From positions 122,880 through 186,879 of the forward strand of contig NZ_JPFZ01000008.1 of assembly GCF_000722775.1 (NCBI RefSeq): a stretch of DNA of 64,000 nt. Reading direction: 5' to 3'. The first letter of the stretch is position 1; the number at the start of each line of letters is the position of its first letter. Source of the stretch: Streptococcus mitis subsp. hohhotensis (lineage in GTDB: Bacteria; Bacillota; Bacilli; Lactobacillales; Streptococcaceae). This document shows positions 37,610 to 48,653 of the stretch, one piece after another. The position numbers and the translations under genes are program-made. The notes under the pieces are model-generated. The model worked only from the letters and a program-made list of their open reading frames with translations, searched no databases and had not been told where the DNA came from.

Positions 37610-37660
37610 TAATGTCTAAATGTGTTACAATGAACTAGTTGAAACTTTTTGGAGGTTGGA

Positions 37661-38626
37661 ATGAGTAGAGAATATACAAGAACAATCGTCAAAATTATAT
37701 TTTGTACAGTAGTCGTATTTGTTTTTGCGATTTATACTCATGTGAGTCAGACAGATCCTATTCCGGGACAAATAAAAGTTGGAGCGACTTATATGACGAT
37801 GAATAGTGAATTTTATAGACATTTACATAATGAGATTCAACGCTATTCTGATTCAGAAGGTCAGATATTGTATACTCGGGACGCAGAGATGAGTGAAGAA
37901 AAACAGAGTAAACAAATTGATGAGTTTATAGAGAAGCGAGTGAATGTTATTGTTATTAATCCGGTTAAGAGTGATAGCGAGCAAATTGTAGAAGCGTTAA
38001 GTAGGGCAAAGAATTTTGGAATTAGAGTTATAGCAGTAGATAGTCAGTTGAATAATATAAAAGTTGATACGAGTATAGTTTCTGATAATTACCATGCTGG
38101 GATATTAATTGCCAAGGATTTGATGAAACGTACCTCAAATGCTCATATTCTTTTGTTAACGCACAAAGATGCTTTATCAGCTAATCAGAGAATAACTGGT
38201 TTTTTGGATACAATAAAATCAGAAGAACATTATCAAATTATCTCAGAAAGAGAAACGGTTGGTCAAACAGAGTATGCTATGACTACTGTAGGTGATGCGT
38301 TATCTGAAGGTTTACAATTTGATGCTATAGTGGCTTTAAATGATAGAGCAGCTATAGGAGCTTTAGCAGCAATTAAAGAATTGAAAGTAACTTCAAAAAA
38401 ACTTATTTACGGAATAGATGGTTCACCAGATATGAAGCATTTATTAGCTACAACAGATGAAGTTACGGGAACGGTTGCTCAATTTCCGTCTCATATGGGT
38501 AGAAAAGTATCGGAAATAATAGATTTGTTAGTAAAAAAAGAAGAAGTTGAAGAATTATATACTATACCTGTACAATTTGTTGATAAAAATAATATAATTC
38601 AGTTTGATATTAATGGGTGGCAGTAA
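37661..38626 (+). CDS. Membrane-anchored RbsB-like sugar-binding protein
   Basis: 321 aa. An N-terminal signal anchor (residues about 8-28, FCTVVVFVFAIYTHV) precedes a periplasmic-binding fold of the ribose/galactose type (PF13407-like): EKRVNVIVINPVKSDSEQ, GIRVIAVDSQ, VSDNYHAG, ALNDRAAIGALAA. No ABC permease or ATPase gene lies nearby. The stop overlaps the kinase start (TAATG). It probably senses sugar outside the cell for the kinase. Start at 37661 chosen for GGAGG at 37650. Confidence 0.85.
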   Translation: MSREYTRTIVKIIFCTVVVFVFAIYTHVSQTDPIPGQIKVGATYMTMNSEFYRHLHNEIQRYSDSEGQILYTRDAEMSEEKQSKQIDEFIEKRVNVIVINPVKSDSEQIVEALSRAKNFGIRVIAVDSQLNNIKVDTSIVSDNYHAGILIAKDLMKRTSNAHILLLTHKDALSANQRITGFLDTIKSEEHYQIISERETVGQTEYAMTTVGDALSEGLQFDAIVALNDRAAIGALAAIKELKVTSKKLIYGIDGSPDMKHLLATTDEVTGTVAQFPSHMGRKVSEIIDLLVKKEEVEELYTIPVQFVDKNNIIQFDINGWQ

Positions 38627-39963
38627 TGAAACAGGTAAAAGGTGTCCAGTACTCTATAATTTTGCTTTTATTAATTAATTTTCTAACCATTATATACAAT
38701 GGAGCTTTGTATATACAGATTACAAACTATGTAATTTCAAAGGGACAGATGATACTCTTATTGGGAGAATTAAACAATATTTCAAAATCACCTGACCAGA
38801 TTTTTTGGTATTCAATTATTTTTTTTGTCGGTATTATTTTTATATCTACCTATAAAATGTATTCAACTGAGAAAAAATGGCCAATTTTTTCAAAATGGAA
38901 TTTGTTTGAAATAGTATTAATGATTGGTGTTATATGGTCACAAAATCTGTCATACAATGGAATAATATTATTAGTTTTTGCTGATATATTCTATAGTTCA
39001 AGAGAGTTTCAAGACTCTGATAGTAAACGTTCTTGGATTATTTTTATTTTCTTGAGTTTTTTAATGTTACTTTTAACAGACTATGAAATCTTGTCACTAT
39101 TTATAAAAGTTCCATCTCTTTCTACCTATATCCAATTTTATCCATCCTCCATACGAGGTGTAGTGTTATTTTTAGAAAATGCATTGACGTCATTAAACGT
39201 TATTATTTTCATCATCTCTTTATTGTCTTATATCCTATACGTGATTAAAGAACACCATAATATTGAGGAAGAGCTTAAAATGTTATCTAGAGTCAACACT
39301 GAATTGAATCATTACATATCGTTATCAGAGAAAATCGCTGAAGATCGAGAAAGGAAAAGAATTGCTCGGGAAATTCATGATACTCTAGGTCATGCGTTGA
39401 CAGGAATTTCAGCAGGGATTGATGCTGTTTCTGTACTAATTGATGTTCATCCTATCCGTGCTAAAGAACAGTTGAAAAATGTTTCAAATGCAGTTAGAGA
39501 GGGGATAAAAGATGTTAGGGGATCATTACATAGACTAAGACCAGGAGCTTTGCAAAATAATGGTTTAAAAGATGCTCTAATATTAATGATTAGTGAGTAT
39601 GAGTCTCTATCTAAACTCTCTGTCGATCTAAAATATGAATGGGGAAATATTGATTTAGATGTGATACAGGAAGATACTATTTTTAGGATTATACAAGAAT
39701 CTATGACAAATTCTGTTCGTCATGGACATGCTAGTAAAATGAGCATTCATTTTATGAGTGAGGATAACAACATAATAGTTTTGCAAGATAATGGAATAGG
39801 TTTTGACGACTTACAAATTGGGTATGGCTTGAAACAAATGAGAGAGCGAGTTTCTATTTTAGGTGGTTCTATTCATTTTGAAAATAGGGAAGGATTTTAT
39901 ACTAAAATAGTTTTTCCAAAAATAGGAGGTGAAGTATATGATAAAGGTAATGATTGCAGATGA
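38626..39963 (+). CDS. NarL-family sensor histidine kinase
   Basis: 445 aa. About six membrane segments in the first 215 residues, then a coiled linker, HisKA_3 dimerisation domain with His251 (AREIHDTLGHAL) and an ATPase domain (QESMTNSVRHGHA; DNGIGFD; GYGLKQMRERV). Small extracellular loops suggest it reads a partner, most simply the sugar-binding protein encoded just upstream. Overlaps the regulator gene by 26 bases. Confidence 0.9.
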   Translation: MKQVKGVQYSIILLLLINFLTIIYNGALYIQITNYVISKGQMILLLGELNNISKSPDQIFWYSIIFFVGIIFISTYKMYSTEKKWPIFSKWNLFEIVLMIGVIWSQNLSYNGIILLVFADIFYSSREFQDSDSKRSWIIFIFLSFLMLLLTDYEILSLFIKVPSLSTYIQFYPSSIRGVVLFLENALTSLNVIIFIISLLSYILYVIKEHHNIEEELKMLSRVNTELNHYISLSEKIAEDRERKRIAREIHDTLGHALTGISAGIDAVSVLIDVHPIRAKEQLKNVSNAVREGIKDVRGSLHRLRPGALQNNGLKDALILMISEYESLSKLSVDLKYEWGNIDLDVIQEDTIFRIIQESMTNSVRHGHASKMSIHFMSEDNNIIVLQDNGIGFDDLQIGYGLKQMRERVSILGGSIHFENREGFYTKIVFPKIGGEVYDKGNDCR

Positions 39964-40621
39964 TCAGGCGTTAATTAGAGAGTCTTTGCAGATCATTTTA
40001 TCAGTATATGCTGATATTGATGTTGTATCCGTCGTTGGTGATGGTATCGAAGCTATGGATAACATTATGACTGTAAAACCGGATATAATTTTAATGGACA
40101 TTAGAATGCCCAGAATGGACGGAGTATTGGCTACAAAAGAAATCAAAAAACGTTTTCCAAATATAAAAATTATAATCTTAACAACATTTGATGACGACGA
40201 ATTTATTTTTAGTGCTTTAAAATATGGTGCATCTGGCTATTTATTAAAAGGAGTTTCAAAAGACGAGTTATATCAAGCCATTCAGACAGTGTATAAAGGT
40301 GGAGCTATGATTAATCCTAATATAGCCAGTAAGGTATTTCAATTGTTCTCGCAGATGGCACAGACCAATTTTTCTATTACTGTGAAGGAAGAGAATATTG
40401 AAAATATATCACTGACAGAATGGAAAATTATTCAGCAAGTGGCATTTGGAGAATCAAATAAGGAAATTGCCAGTAATCTTTTTTTATCCGAGGGAACAGT
40501 GCGCAATTACCTTTCTATCATTCTTTCAAAACTAAATTTGAGAGATAGGACACAGTTAGCCATATGGGCTGTACAAACAGGTGTGACACAAAAGAATTTT
40601 TTGAAGGAAATTGATAAATGA
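39938..40621 (+). CDS. NarL/LuxR-type response regulator
   Basis: 227 aa. Receiver domain with Asp54 (LMDIRMPRMDG) and Lys in LLKGVSKDE; LuxR-type HTH at about 160-220 (SLTEWKIIQQVAFGESNKEIA). Start at 39938 chosen for AGGAGGT 8 bases upstream, inside the kinase end. Stop overlaps the next gene (ATGA). Candidate targets are the palindromes at 41979 and 42003 before the PTS. Confidence 0.9.
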   Translation: MIKVMIADDQALIRESLQIILSVYADIDVVSVVGDGIEAMDNIMTVKPDIILMDIRMPRMDGVLATKEIKKRFPNIKIIILTTFDDDEFIFSALKYGASGYLLKGVSKDELYQAIQTVYKGGAMINPNIASKVFQLFSQMAQTNFSITVKEENIENISLTEWKIIQQVAFGESNKEIASNLFLSEGTVRNYLSIILSKLNLRDRTQLAIWAVQTGVTQKNFLKEIDK

Positions 40622-41910
40622 AAGTAAAGCAATTGTTTCTAGCGATACTGTTTGTGCTAAGTTGTTTGAGTTTATTCCTTATTTGGGAAAACAAGCAGAT
40701 AAAGATTATTAGACTGGGTTTTTATTCTGATTCTAGTTGGGGAATTCCTACAGGGAATAACAGCTATGTACTAGATGAGGCTATTAAGAAATTTGAAGAG
40801 CTTCATCCAGGAGTTAGGATTGTATATGATTCAGGTATTCCCAAGGAGGAGTATTCTAATTGGATTTCAAGTCAAATTTTAAAAGGTTCTGAACCAGATG
40901 TCTTTCTATTATCAAGCGACCAATTATCTTTATTTGCATCAAAAGGTATTTTAAAAAACCTAAATTCCTATCTGTCTCAAGAAGATGCCTCTAATTTCTA
41001 TGATGTATCTTTGCAGGCAGCAAAATACGGAGATGATTTATACGGTCTTCCATATGAAAGCAATCCCATGTTGATGTGTGTAAATCAAGATTTACTTTTA
41101 AAAGAGGGGATTGAAATTCCTAAAGTAGGGTGGACCCAGAAAGATCTCTATGAGATTAGTAAAAAAGTTACAAAAGATACCGATGGAGATGGAATCGTTG
41201 ATCAATTTGGGATAACAGGATATAGTTGGAAAGAATCTCTAGCAGCCTTTGGAGTTACTATTTCTGAGAGTGGGATTCCTCGTATAGATTCGTCAGAAAT
41301 GAAGGATGCTTTATCCTATATAAGGGGATTGAATCAATTAAACGGACGCTACAAAGTAACCTATAAAGATTTTGATGAAGGACATGTGGCCTTTTATCCA
41401 ATGAGTTTGGCACAATATCGTACATATAAACCTTTTCCTTATCATGTGGCCAAATATACAAATTTTAACTGGACATGTATTTCGTTGCCAACGACTAAGG
41501 AAGACATTCGTTCGACTGTAACAGATACTTCCTTATACGTGGTTTCTTCGCGTGCTCGCAATTCAAACCTTGCCGTATCGTTTATAGAATTTTTAACAAT
41601 TAATCGTGAAATTCAACAAAATTTATTTAATAAGGGTCAAGGAAGCTCAGTATTACCAGAGGTAGTAACTAGTTTGAAGAGTGAAGAGTTGATGAAGAAA
41701 GGAATGATTGGTCAAAATGCCTTAACGACTACTTCACTGGATTATATAATGAAAAATTCAATTACAACTATTTCAAAAGGGATAGATTCAAAATCATTAG
41801 TTGGAATAGAAGAAAGATTAGAAGCATTATCTATGGATGAAAATAACACGGATATTGAAGGTAGTCTTATTAAGTTACAAAAAGAACTAGATATAGGAAC
41901 CCTTAAATAG
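40618..41910 (+). CDS. Extracellular sugar-binding protein (ABC SBP type 1)
   Basis: 430 aa with an N-terminal membrane segment (about 5-22; LAILFVLSCLSLFLIW). VLSC could be a weak lipobox; otherwise it is a signal anchor. The rest is a MalE/UgpB-like solute-binding fold (DEAIKKFEELHPGVRIVY; YGLPYESNPMLMCVN; DTDGDGIVDQFGI). Translationally coupled to the response regulator, and no ABC membrane genes are near. Likely a second sensor input rather than a transport component. Followed by a terminator. Confidence 0.85.
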   Translation: MKVKQLFLAILFVLSCLSLFLIWENKQIKIIRLGFYSDSSWGIPTGNNSYVLDEAIKKFEELHPGVRIVYDSGIPKEEYSNWISSQILKGSEPDVFLLSSDQLSLFASKGILKNLNSYLSQEDASNFYDVSLQAAKYGDDLYGLPYESNPMLMCVNQDLLLKEGIEIPKVGWTQKDLYEISKKVTKDTDGDGIVDQFGITGYSWKESLAAFGVTISESGIPRIDSSEMKDALSYIRGLNQLNGRYKVTYKDFDEGHVAFYPMSLAQYRTYKPFPYHVAKYTNFNWTCISLPTTKEDIRSTVTDTSLYVVSSRARNSNLAVSFIEFLTINREIQQNLFNKGQGSSVLPEVVTSLKSEELMKKGMIGQNALTTTSLDYIMKNSITTISKGIDSKSLVGIEERLEALSMDENNTDIEGSLIKLQKELDIGTLK

Positions 41911-41944
41911 ATATCAAGATTATTATTTCTTAAATAATACGAAC

Positions 41945-41981
41945 ATGGCAGATGTCTTTATTGACATTTGTCATTTTTTTA
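41945..41981 (+). terminator. Terminator after the sensory operon
   Basis: ATGGCAGATGTC pairs with GACATTTGTCAT (12 bp with two G-U pairs) and seven T residues follow. Confidence 0.8.
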
Positions 41982-42025
41982 TTGACATTTATCAATAAAC
42001 TTTTGTGACATTTAACAATTATAAA
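41979..42025 (+). promoter_or_regulatory. Candidate operators and -10 of the PTS operon
   Basis: TTATTGA-CATTTA-TCAATAA (41979-41998) is a 7-bp perfect inverted repeat. TTGT-GACATTTA-ACAA (42003-42018) is a second, weaker one; both share TGACATTTA, about two helical turns apart. TATAAA at 42020-42025 can act as the -10, with no good -35. This fits activation by the adjacent NarL-type regulator, but that is inference. Confidence 0.5.
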
Positions 42026-42070
42026 GTGAAGATAAGGATGATAGAATAAAATCAATAAAAGGAGGGAAAT

Positions 42071-42508
42071 ATGAAGTATTTGATATTAGTCAGTCATGGA
42101 GGACTCGCAGAGGGATTGAAATCATCTCTTTCTATGTTTGCTTCGGATAAGGTAGATGATGTCATAGCGATTGGCTTAAAAGATGGAGAAAGTCTTGCAG
42201 GTTTTTCTGTAGAGGTCAAGAATGTTATTGAGTCTCTGAATGAAAATGATTCTGTTCTTGTTTTAGCAGACATTGTTGGTGGAAGTCCTTTAACAACTGT
42301 TGCAACAGTATTAGAAGAATTTGGAAAATTAGAGAATGCAACTATTTTGGGAGGTATGAACTTAACAATGGCACTTACAGCAGTGGTGATGAAAGACATT
42401 CTGACTGGAAGTGAACTTGTTTCTACGATATTAAACGAATCATCATCGGCTCTACAAGAATTTGAAGTCGGATCGGATGATAATCTTAATGAAGAAGACG
42501 ATATTTAG
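42071..42508 (+). CDS. Mannose-family PTS EIIA
   Basis: 145 aa. Phosphorylated His9 in LILVSHGGLAEG, then the alpha/beta EIIA-Man fold (VLADIVGGSPL). Accepts phosphate from HPr and passes it to EIIB. GGAGGG ribosome site. First gene of a complete EIIA-EIIB-EIIC-EIID set. Confidence 0.93.
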   Translation: MKYLILVSHGGLAEGLKSSLSMFASDKVDDVIAIGLKDGESLAGFSVEVKNVIESLNENDSVLVLADIVGGSPLTTVATVLEEFGKLENATILGGMNLTMALTAVVMKDILTGSELVSTILNESSSALQEFEVGSDDNLNEEDDI

Positions 42509-42534
42509 TTATATAAGGAAAGGAATAAAAAATT

Positions 42535-43029
42535 ATGGTAGTAACATTTGTACGAATTGACGATAGAATGATTCATGGACAAACAGTCACTAGATGGGCA
42601 AAAGAACATCCATGTGATGGATTAATTGCAGTAAATGACGCTGCTGCATCTAATAAGGTTTTAATTCAGGCATATAAAGGTGCGTCAGATAAAAAAACAT
42701 TTGTTTGGACAAAGGAAGCGTTTAAAGAAAAATCATCTAAAGTAACAGAATCGGATAGTAGATATTTTTTGATTACTAAGAATCCAATTGATATGAAAGA
42801 AATTTTAGTAGACCAGGGCTTTATTCCAGGAGATGTTAAAGAGATTATTGTAGGACCTGCTAACGATAGACCAGGTGCTATCAAGTTGGGAAATAATCAA
42901 TCAATTACTCAAGAGGAAGCAGTTGCACTAGAAGCAATTGAAAAAGCAGGATATAAAGTTAGATTCCAATTATTACCAGATGTATCTATTGGCTATTGGA
43001 GTGATTTTAAATCAAAATTTGGATTTTAA
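42535..43029 (+). CDS. Mannose-family PTS EIIB
   Basis: 164 aa. Active-site His14 in RIDDRMIHGQTVT, the EIIB-Man/sorbose signature. It transfers phosphate to the incoming sugar. The sugar cannot be told from sequence. AAGGAAAGG ribosome site. Confidence 0.93.
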   Translation: MVVTFVRIDDRMIHGQTVTRWAKEHPCDGLIAVNDAAASNKVLIQAYKGASDKKTFVWTKEAFKEKSSKVTESDSRYFLITKNPIDMKEILVDQGFIPGDVKEIIVGPANDRPGAIKLGNNQSITQEEAVALEAIEKAGYKVRFQLLPDVSIGYWSDFKSKFGF

Positions 43030-43049
43030 TAATGAAATAAGGAGACAAA

Positions 43050-43895
43050 ATGATGGAAATTTCTTGGATTCAAGCAGCTCTTTTAGGATTGTTTGCAAGT
43101 TTAGCATCGATGCCAGGTATGGGGGGATCCAGTATTGGTAACTATACTTTGGGGCGTCCATTAGTTGGTGGTTTAATTGTAGGTTTAATATTAGGAGATA
43201 TAACAACAGGGGTAATCGTTGGTGTGGCTTTGCAGGTATTATATATTGCCTTAGTGACACCTGGTGGAACTGTATCTGCCGATGTACGGGCAATTTCTTA
43301 TATCGGAATTCCGTTATCTATCCTATTTGTTCATGCAAATAATATTTCAGGTGAAGTAGCGATTGCAGCAGCAGCAGCGCCAATTGGAGCTGCGGTTGGA
43401 ACAATTGGAACTGTTTTATTCTATGGTACAGCTACTATGAATTTGCTTTGGCAACACATTGGATGGAAAGCTGTAGAGAAAGGTGATTTTAAGAAGTTAT
43501 ATGCTGTTGATTGGGTATATCCTTGGATTTCACATTTTATCTTTTCTTTCTTACCAACAATGATTATTACAAAATTTGGACCAGATATGGTTGATCTTAT
43601 GAAATTATATCTTCCGATGGATGGTTTTGTAATGAAGTCTCTATTTACTGTAGGAGCACTCCTTCCATGTGTGGGTATTGCAATACTTTTGAAACAAATT
43701 GTTACAAAAACAACAGACTTTATTCCTTTCTTTGTCGGGTTCACGTTAGCAAAATCTTTAGGCTTGAACTTAGTAGCAAGTGGTGTTGTGTCATTAATTT
43801 TTGCAGTAATTTATTATGAATTAGAAGTTATTAAATCTGCCCGTACGACAGCAGTTGTCAGTGATATGGGATTTGATGAAGAGGAGGATATTTAG
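43050..43895 (+). CDS. Mannose-family PTS EIIC
   Basis: 281 aa integral membrane protein (PTS EII sorbose type); MPGMGGSSIGNYTLGRPLVGG begins the conserved region, eight or so hydrophobic segments follow. Two adjacent ATGs (43050 and 43053) can start it. The acidic end (DEEEDI) resembles the EIIA end (NEEDDI). Forms the sugar channel with EIID. Confidence 0.92.
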   Translation: MMEISWIQAALLGLFASLASMPGMGGSSIGNYTLGRPLVGGLIVGLILGDITTGVIVGVALQVLYIALVTPGGTVSADVRAISYIGIPLSILFVHANNISGEVAIAAAAAPIGAAVGTIGTVLFYGTATMNLLWQHIGWKAVEKGDFKKLYAVDWVYPWISHFIFSFLPTMIITKFGPDMVDLMKLYLPMDGFVMKSLFTVGALLPCVGIAILLKQIVTKTTDFIPFFVGFTLAKSLGLNLVASGVVSLIFAVIYYELEVIKSARTTAVVSDMGFDEEEDI

Positions 43896-43896
43896 A

Positions 43897-44730
43897 ATGA
43901 GTCGAAAAAAAATATCAAGAAAAACATTGACAAAATCATTTCACCACTGGTTCTATGGACATCTGACATGTTTTTCTCAAGAACATATGCAAACTTTTGG
44001 ATATTTAACTTCTATGCTTCCAATTGTAGAAGAAATGTATGATACTAAGGAAGAACAAAAAGAAGCTATGCAAACATACACAGCATTCTTTAATACTGAG
44101 CCACAGTTGGGTTCTCTAGTAGTTGGGATAACAGCTGGTTTGGAAGAAGCGCGTGCAAATGGAGATGCCGTGGATAGTGAAACCATCAATGGAATGCGAG
44201 CTGGTCTAATGGGGCCTATTGCAGGTATTGGAGATTCACTTATTGTAGGAACATTAATTCCTGTTCTTTTGGGGATAGCTCTAGGTCTTTCTAAAGGAGG
44301 AAATATTTCTGGTGCAATATTCTATATTATTGCATGGAATCTATTAGTCTATCTTGGAATGCGTTTTGCTTATTTTAAAGGATATGAATTTGGAGATAAA
44401 GCAGTAGAATTTTTAGTAGGTCCTAAAGGTCAGGCGCTAAGAAAATCAATTAGTGTTGTTGGTGGTATGGTCATAGGAGCTGTTGCAGCAACTTGGGTAT
44501 CTGTTACTACGGCGCTAGAGCTGAAAAATGGAGATGGAGAAACATTTTTAAACTTACAAGAAAAGATTGATGGTGTTTATCCAGGTCTTTTGACAGCAGG
44601 TTTTATTGTTCTATGTTGGTGGCTGATGGCTAAAAAGAAAGTTTCTCCAAATTGGGTGATGCTATTATTGGTAGTTATTGCACTTGTAGGAGTAGCCTTA
44701 GGATTTTTCAATCCAGGATTGAAATATTAA
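43897..44730 (+). CDS. Mannose-family PTS EIID
   Basis: 277 aa. EIID signature QTFGYLTSMLPIVEEMY, GLMGPIAGIGDSL and a C-terminal hydrophobic hairpin. Start at 43897 follows GAGGAGG within the EIIC end. Last gene of the unit; terminator nine bases on. Confidence 0.93.
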   Translation: MSRKKISRKTLTKSFHHWFYGHLTCFSQEHMQTFGYLTSMLPIVEEMYDTKEEQKEAMQTYTAFFNTEPQLGSLVVGITAGLEEARANGDAVDSETINGMRAGLMGPIAGIGDSLIVGTLIPVLLGIALGLSKGGNISGAIFYIIAWNLLVYLGMRFAYFKGYEFGDKAVEFLVGPKGQALRKSISVVGGMVIGAVAATWVSVTTALELKNGDGETFLNLQEKIDGVYPGLLTAGFIVLCWWLMAKKKVSPNWVMLLLVVIALVGVALGFFNPGLKY

Positions 44731-44738
44731 TAGCATGT

Positions 44739-44770
44739 AAAAAAGCAACGGTTTGTAATCGTTGTTTTTT
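44739..44770 (+). terminator. Terminator of the PTS operon
   Basis: AAAAAGCAACG pairs with CGTTGTTTTTT around GTTTGTAAT. The next 160 bases, up to the groES promoter, hold nothing that I recognise. Confidence 0.75.
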
Positions 44771-44931
44771 ATATATGCGTAATATAAGGATTTAGAGTTT
44801 CGGTATTTTTTATAAAAGAATTAACGAAAATACTAATTCCATAAATCATGTTCGTTAAAATTCTACATTATTAAAGTGCAAAATAGGATAAAGAAATTTA
44901 TCTATTCATCCTCAGAAAGTCAGACTTTTTT

Positions 44932-44998
44932 CTTGACTATTTCTGACCAAGTGATACAATAGAACTATGATTTAGCACTCAGATATAAAGAGTGCTAA
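44932..44998 (+). promoter_or_regulatory. groESL promoter with CtsR-like box and CIRCE
   Basis: TTGACT (44933-44938), 16 bp, TACAAT (44955-44960). CIRCE is perfect: TTAGCACTC (44972-44980), 9 bases, GAGTGCTAA (44990-44998), bound by HrcA. CTTGACT-ATT-TCTGACC (44932-44948) is a degenerate CtsR repeat over the -35. Dual HrcA/CtsR control of groESL is known in S. pneumoniae. Confidence 0.93.
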
Positions 44999-45028
44999 TA
45001 CTATCTATCTCATTATGGAGGAAATCAG

Positions 45029-45313
45029 ATGCTGAAACCATTAGGAGACCGTGTGGTCTTAAAAATCGAAGAAAAAGAACAAACTGTTGGAGGATTTGTC
45101 CTCGCAGGTTCAGCCCAAGAAAAAACCAAAACAGCTCAAGTTGTAGCTACTGGACAAGGTGTTCGTACCTTGAACGGTGACTTGGTTGCTCCAAGTGTTA
45201 AAGCTGGAGACCGTGTCTTAGTTGAAGCTCACGCAGGTCTTGATGTAAAAGATGGTGATGAAAAGTACATCATCGTAGGAGAAGCTAACATCTTAGCTAT
45301 CATTGAAGAATAG
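45029..45313 (+). CDS. groES: Co-chaperonin GroES
   Basis: 94 aa. [17 protein letters not shown] start, mobile loop ([12 protein letters not shown]) and the conserved end. Caps the GroEL ring. GGAGG ribosome site; heat-shock regulated by the upstream CIRCE. Confidence 0.97.
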   Translation: MLKPLGDRVVLKIEEKEQTVGGFVLAGSAQEKTKTAQVVATGQGVRTLNGDLVAPSVKAGDRVLVEAHAGLDVKDGDEKYIIVGEANILAIIEE

Positions 45314-46951
<1,638 letters not shown>

Positions 46952-46983
46952 GCTTTCTATAGAAAACAACTTATAAAAAACAC

Positions 46984-47014
46984 AAAAGGAGGGAATGACT
47001 AACCCTCCTTTTTA
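46984..47014 (+). terminator. Terminator after groEL
   Basis: AAAAGGAGGG pairs with CCCTCCTTTT, followed by T residues. Confidence 0.88.
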
Positions 47015-47088
47015 TTCTATTCACTTCTAAATTGATTTGAGCTCTCCTAACTTATATGATAAAATAAGACTAGAAAAAGGAGAAGAAC

Positions 47089-47856
47089 ATGATCGATGTA
47101 GAAGAAATTCTGAGCAAGATGAACCCCAATCAGAAGATTAATTATGACCGTGTCATGCAGAAGATGGTACAAGTATGGGAGAAAAATGAGCAACGGCCAA
47201 CTATTCTCATGCACGTTTGCTGTGCCCCTTGCAGTACCTATACCCTAGAATATTTGACCAAGTATGCAGATGTGACCATTTATTTTGCAAATTCTAATAT
47301 CCATCCCAAGGCAGAATACCATAAGCGGGCCTATGTCACCAAGCAATTTGTTAGTGATTTTAATGAGCGGACAGGAAATACGGTTCAGTACCTAGAAGCT
47401 CCCTACGAACCCAATGAATACCGAAAACTAGTTAGGGGACTAGAGGAGGAGCCAGAAGGTGGCGACCGTTGCAAGGTTTGCTTTGACTACCGACTGGATA
47501 AGACAGCGCAAGTGGCTATGGATTTAGGTTTTGACTACTTTGGTTCGGCTTTAACCATCAGTCCTCATAAGAATTCTCAAACCATTAACAGCATCGGAAT
47601 CGATGTGCAAAAAATTTACACAACACACTATCTTCCAAGTGATTTCAAGAAAAATCAAGGCTACAAACGTTCGGTAGAGATGTGTGAAGAGTATGACATT
47701 TACCGTCAATGTTATTGTGGATGTGTCTATGCAGCACAAGCCCAGAATATTGACCTGGTTCAGGTTAAGAAAGATGCCACAGCGTTCTTGTTGGATAAGG
47801 ATGTTGAAAAAGACTATTCCCATATCAAATTTACAGTTACAAAATTAGATATATAA
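47089..47856 (+). CDS. queH: Epoxyqueuosine reductase QueH
   Basis: 255 aa of the DUF208/QueH family: HVCCAPCSTYTLEYL, GDRCKVCFDYRL and YRQCYCGCVYA supply the Cys ligands of the iron-sulfur cluster. Performs the last step of queuosine synthesis in tRNA. AAAGGAGAAG ribosome site. Single gene with its own terminator. Confidence 0.93.
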   Translation: MIDVEEILSKMNPNQKINYDRVMQKMVQVWEKNEQRPTILMHVCCAPCSTYTLEYLTKYADVTIYFANSNIHPKAEYHKRAYVTKQFVSDFNERTGNTVQYLEAPYEPNEYRKLVRGLEEEPEGGDRCKVCFDYRLDKTAQVAMDLGFDYFGSALTISPHKNSQTINSIGIDVQKIYTTHYLPSDFKKNQGYKRSVEMCEEYDIYRQCYCGCVYAAQAQNIDLVQVKKDATAFLLDKDVEKDYSHIKFTVTKLDI

Positions 47857-47863
47857 GGATAGG

Positions 47864-47886
47864 CCCAGCTGCAAAGCTGGGTTTTT
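47864..47886 (+). terminator. Terminator after queH
   Basis: CCCAGC-TGCAAA-GCTGGG followed by five T residues. Confidence 0.88.
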
Positions 47887-47887
47887 A

Positions 47888-47990
47888 TACTCTTCGAAAA
47901 TCAAATTCAAACCGCGTCAACGTCGCCTTGCCGTACTCAAGTACAGCCTGCGGCTAGTTTCCTAGTTTGCTCTTTGATTTTTATTGAGTA
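47888..47990. repeat. Short BOX element (A-C type)
   Basis: Starts TACTCTTCGAAAATC, contains GTCGCCTTGCCGTA and GCCTGCGGCTAGTTTCC, ends ATTTTTATTGAGTA. No boxB unit. Confidence 0.85.
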
Positions 47991-47997
47991 TTAAAAT

Positions 47998-48026
47998 AAA
48001 AAACCAGGGCTTTCACCCTAGTTTGA
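47998..48026 (-). terminator. Leftward terminator for the DUF402 gene
   Basis: On the minus strand ACTAGGG and CCCTGGT pair around TGAAAG and are followed by six T residues. Confidence 0.7.
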
Positions 48027-48031
48027 CAACT

Positions 48032-48565
48032 TTACCGATTCTTTAGTTCTACATAGCGCTTGTACCAAATGTTTACATAGGCTTCTGAGAAAGGACCGCG
48101 TCCATTGTTAATCCAATCAACAAGAATTTTGACATGTTCTTTTAAAATGTAGTCCAAATCATCAGAATAATTCATTTTGCGTTTGTGACGCTCATACTCC
48201 TCAACGTCCAAGAGACGTTTTTCCCCATCTGTAAAAATTTTAACATCCAAATCGTAATCAATATACTTCAGTGCTTCTTCATCCAGATAGTAGGGGCTAG
48301 CCATATTGCAATAGTAGGAAATTCCATTATCGCGAATCATGGCAATGATATTAAACCAATATTTCTTGTGAAAGTAAACAATAGCCGGTTCTCGAGTGAC
48401 CCAACGACGACCATCACTTTCGGTAACCAGTGTATGATCGTTGACACCAATAATGGCGTTTTCTGTTGTTTTTAGTACCATGGTGTCCCGCCAAGTTCGG
48501 TGGAGACTCCCATCATGCTTATAACTTTGAATTGTAATAAAGTCGCCTTCTTTTGGAAGCTTCAT
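48032..48565 (-). CDS. DUF402 nucleotide phosphatase-like protein
   Basis: 177 aa. DUF402 core: [36 protein letters not shown]. Family members include nucleoside tri/diphosphatases with a conserved Asp/Glu/Lys metal site. Lies 88 bases downstream of recX in the same direction. Confidence 0.9.
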   Translation of the reverse strand: MKLPKEGDFITIQSYKHDGSLHRTWRDTMVLKTTENAIIGVNDHTLVTESDGRRWVTREPAIVYFHKKYWFNIIAMIRDNGISYYCNMASPYYLDEEALKYIDYDLDVKIFTDGEKRLLDVEEYERHKRKMNYSDDLDYILKEHVKILVDWINNGRGPFSEAYVNIWYKRYVELKNR

Positions 48566-48653
48566 AACTAACCAACTTTCTACAATTTATAAGTTTATCA
48601 TTTACTATTGTACCATAAAATTGCCTAAAATCTGTGAATTTTACATGAAAATA

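Noticed and set aside
37661-41910. ABC sugar importer
   Set aside because: Two solute-binding proteins are present but no permease or ATPase gene lies anywhere in the neighbourhood.
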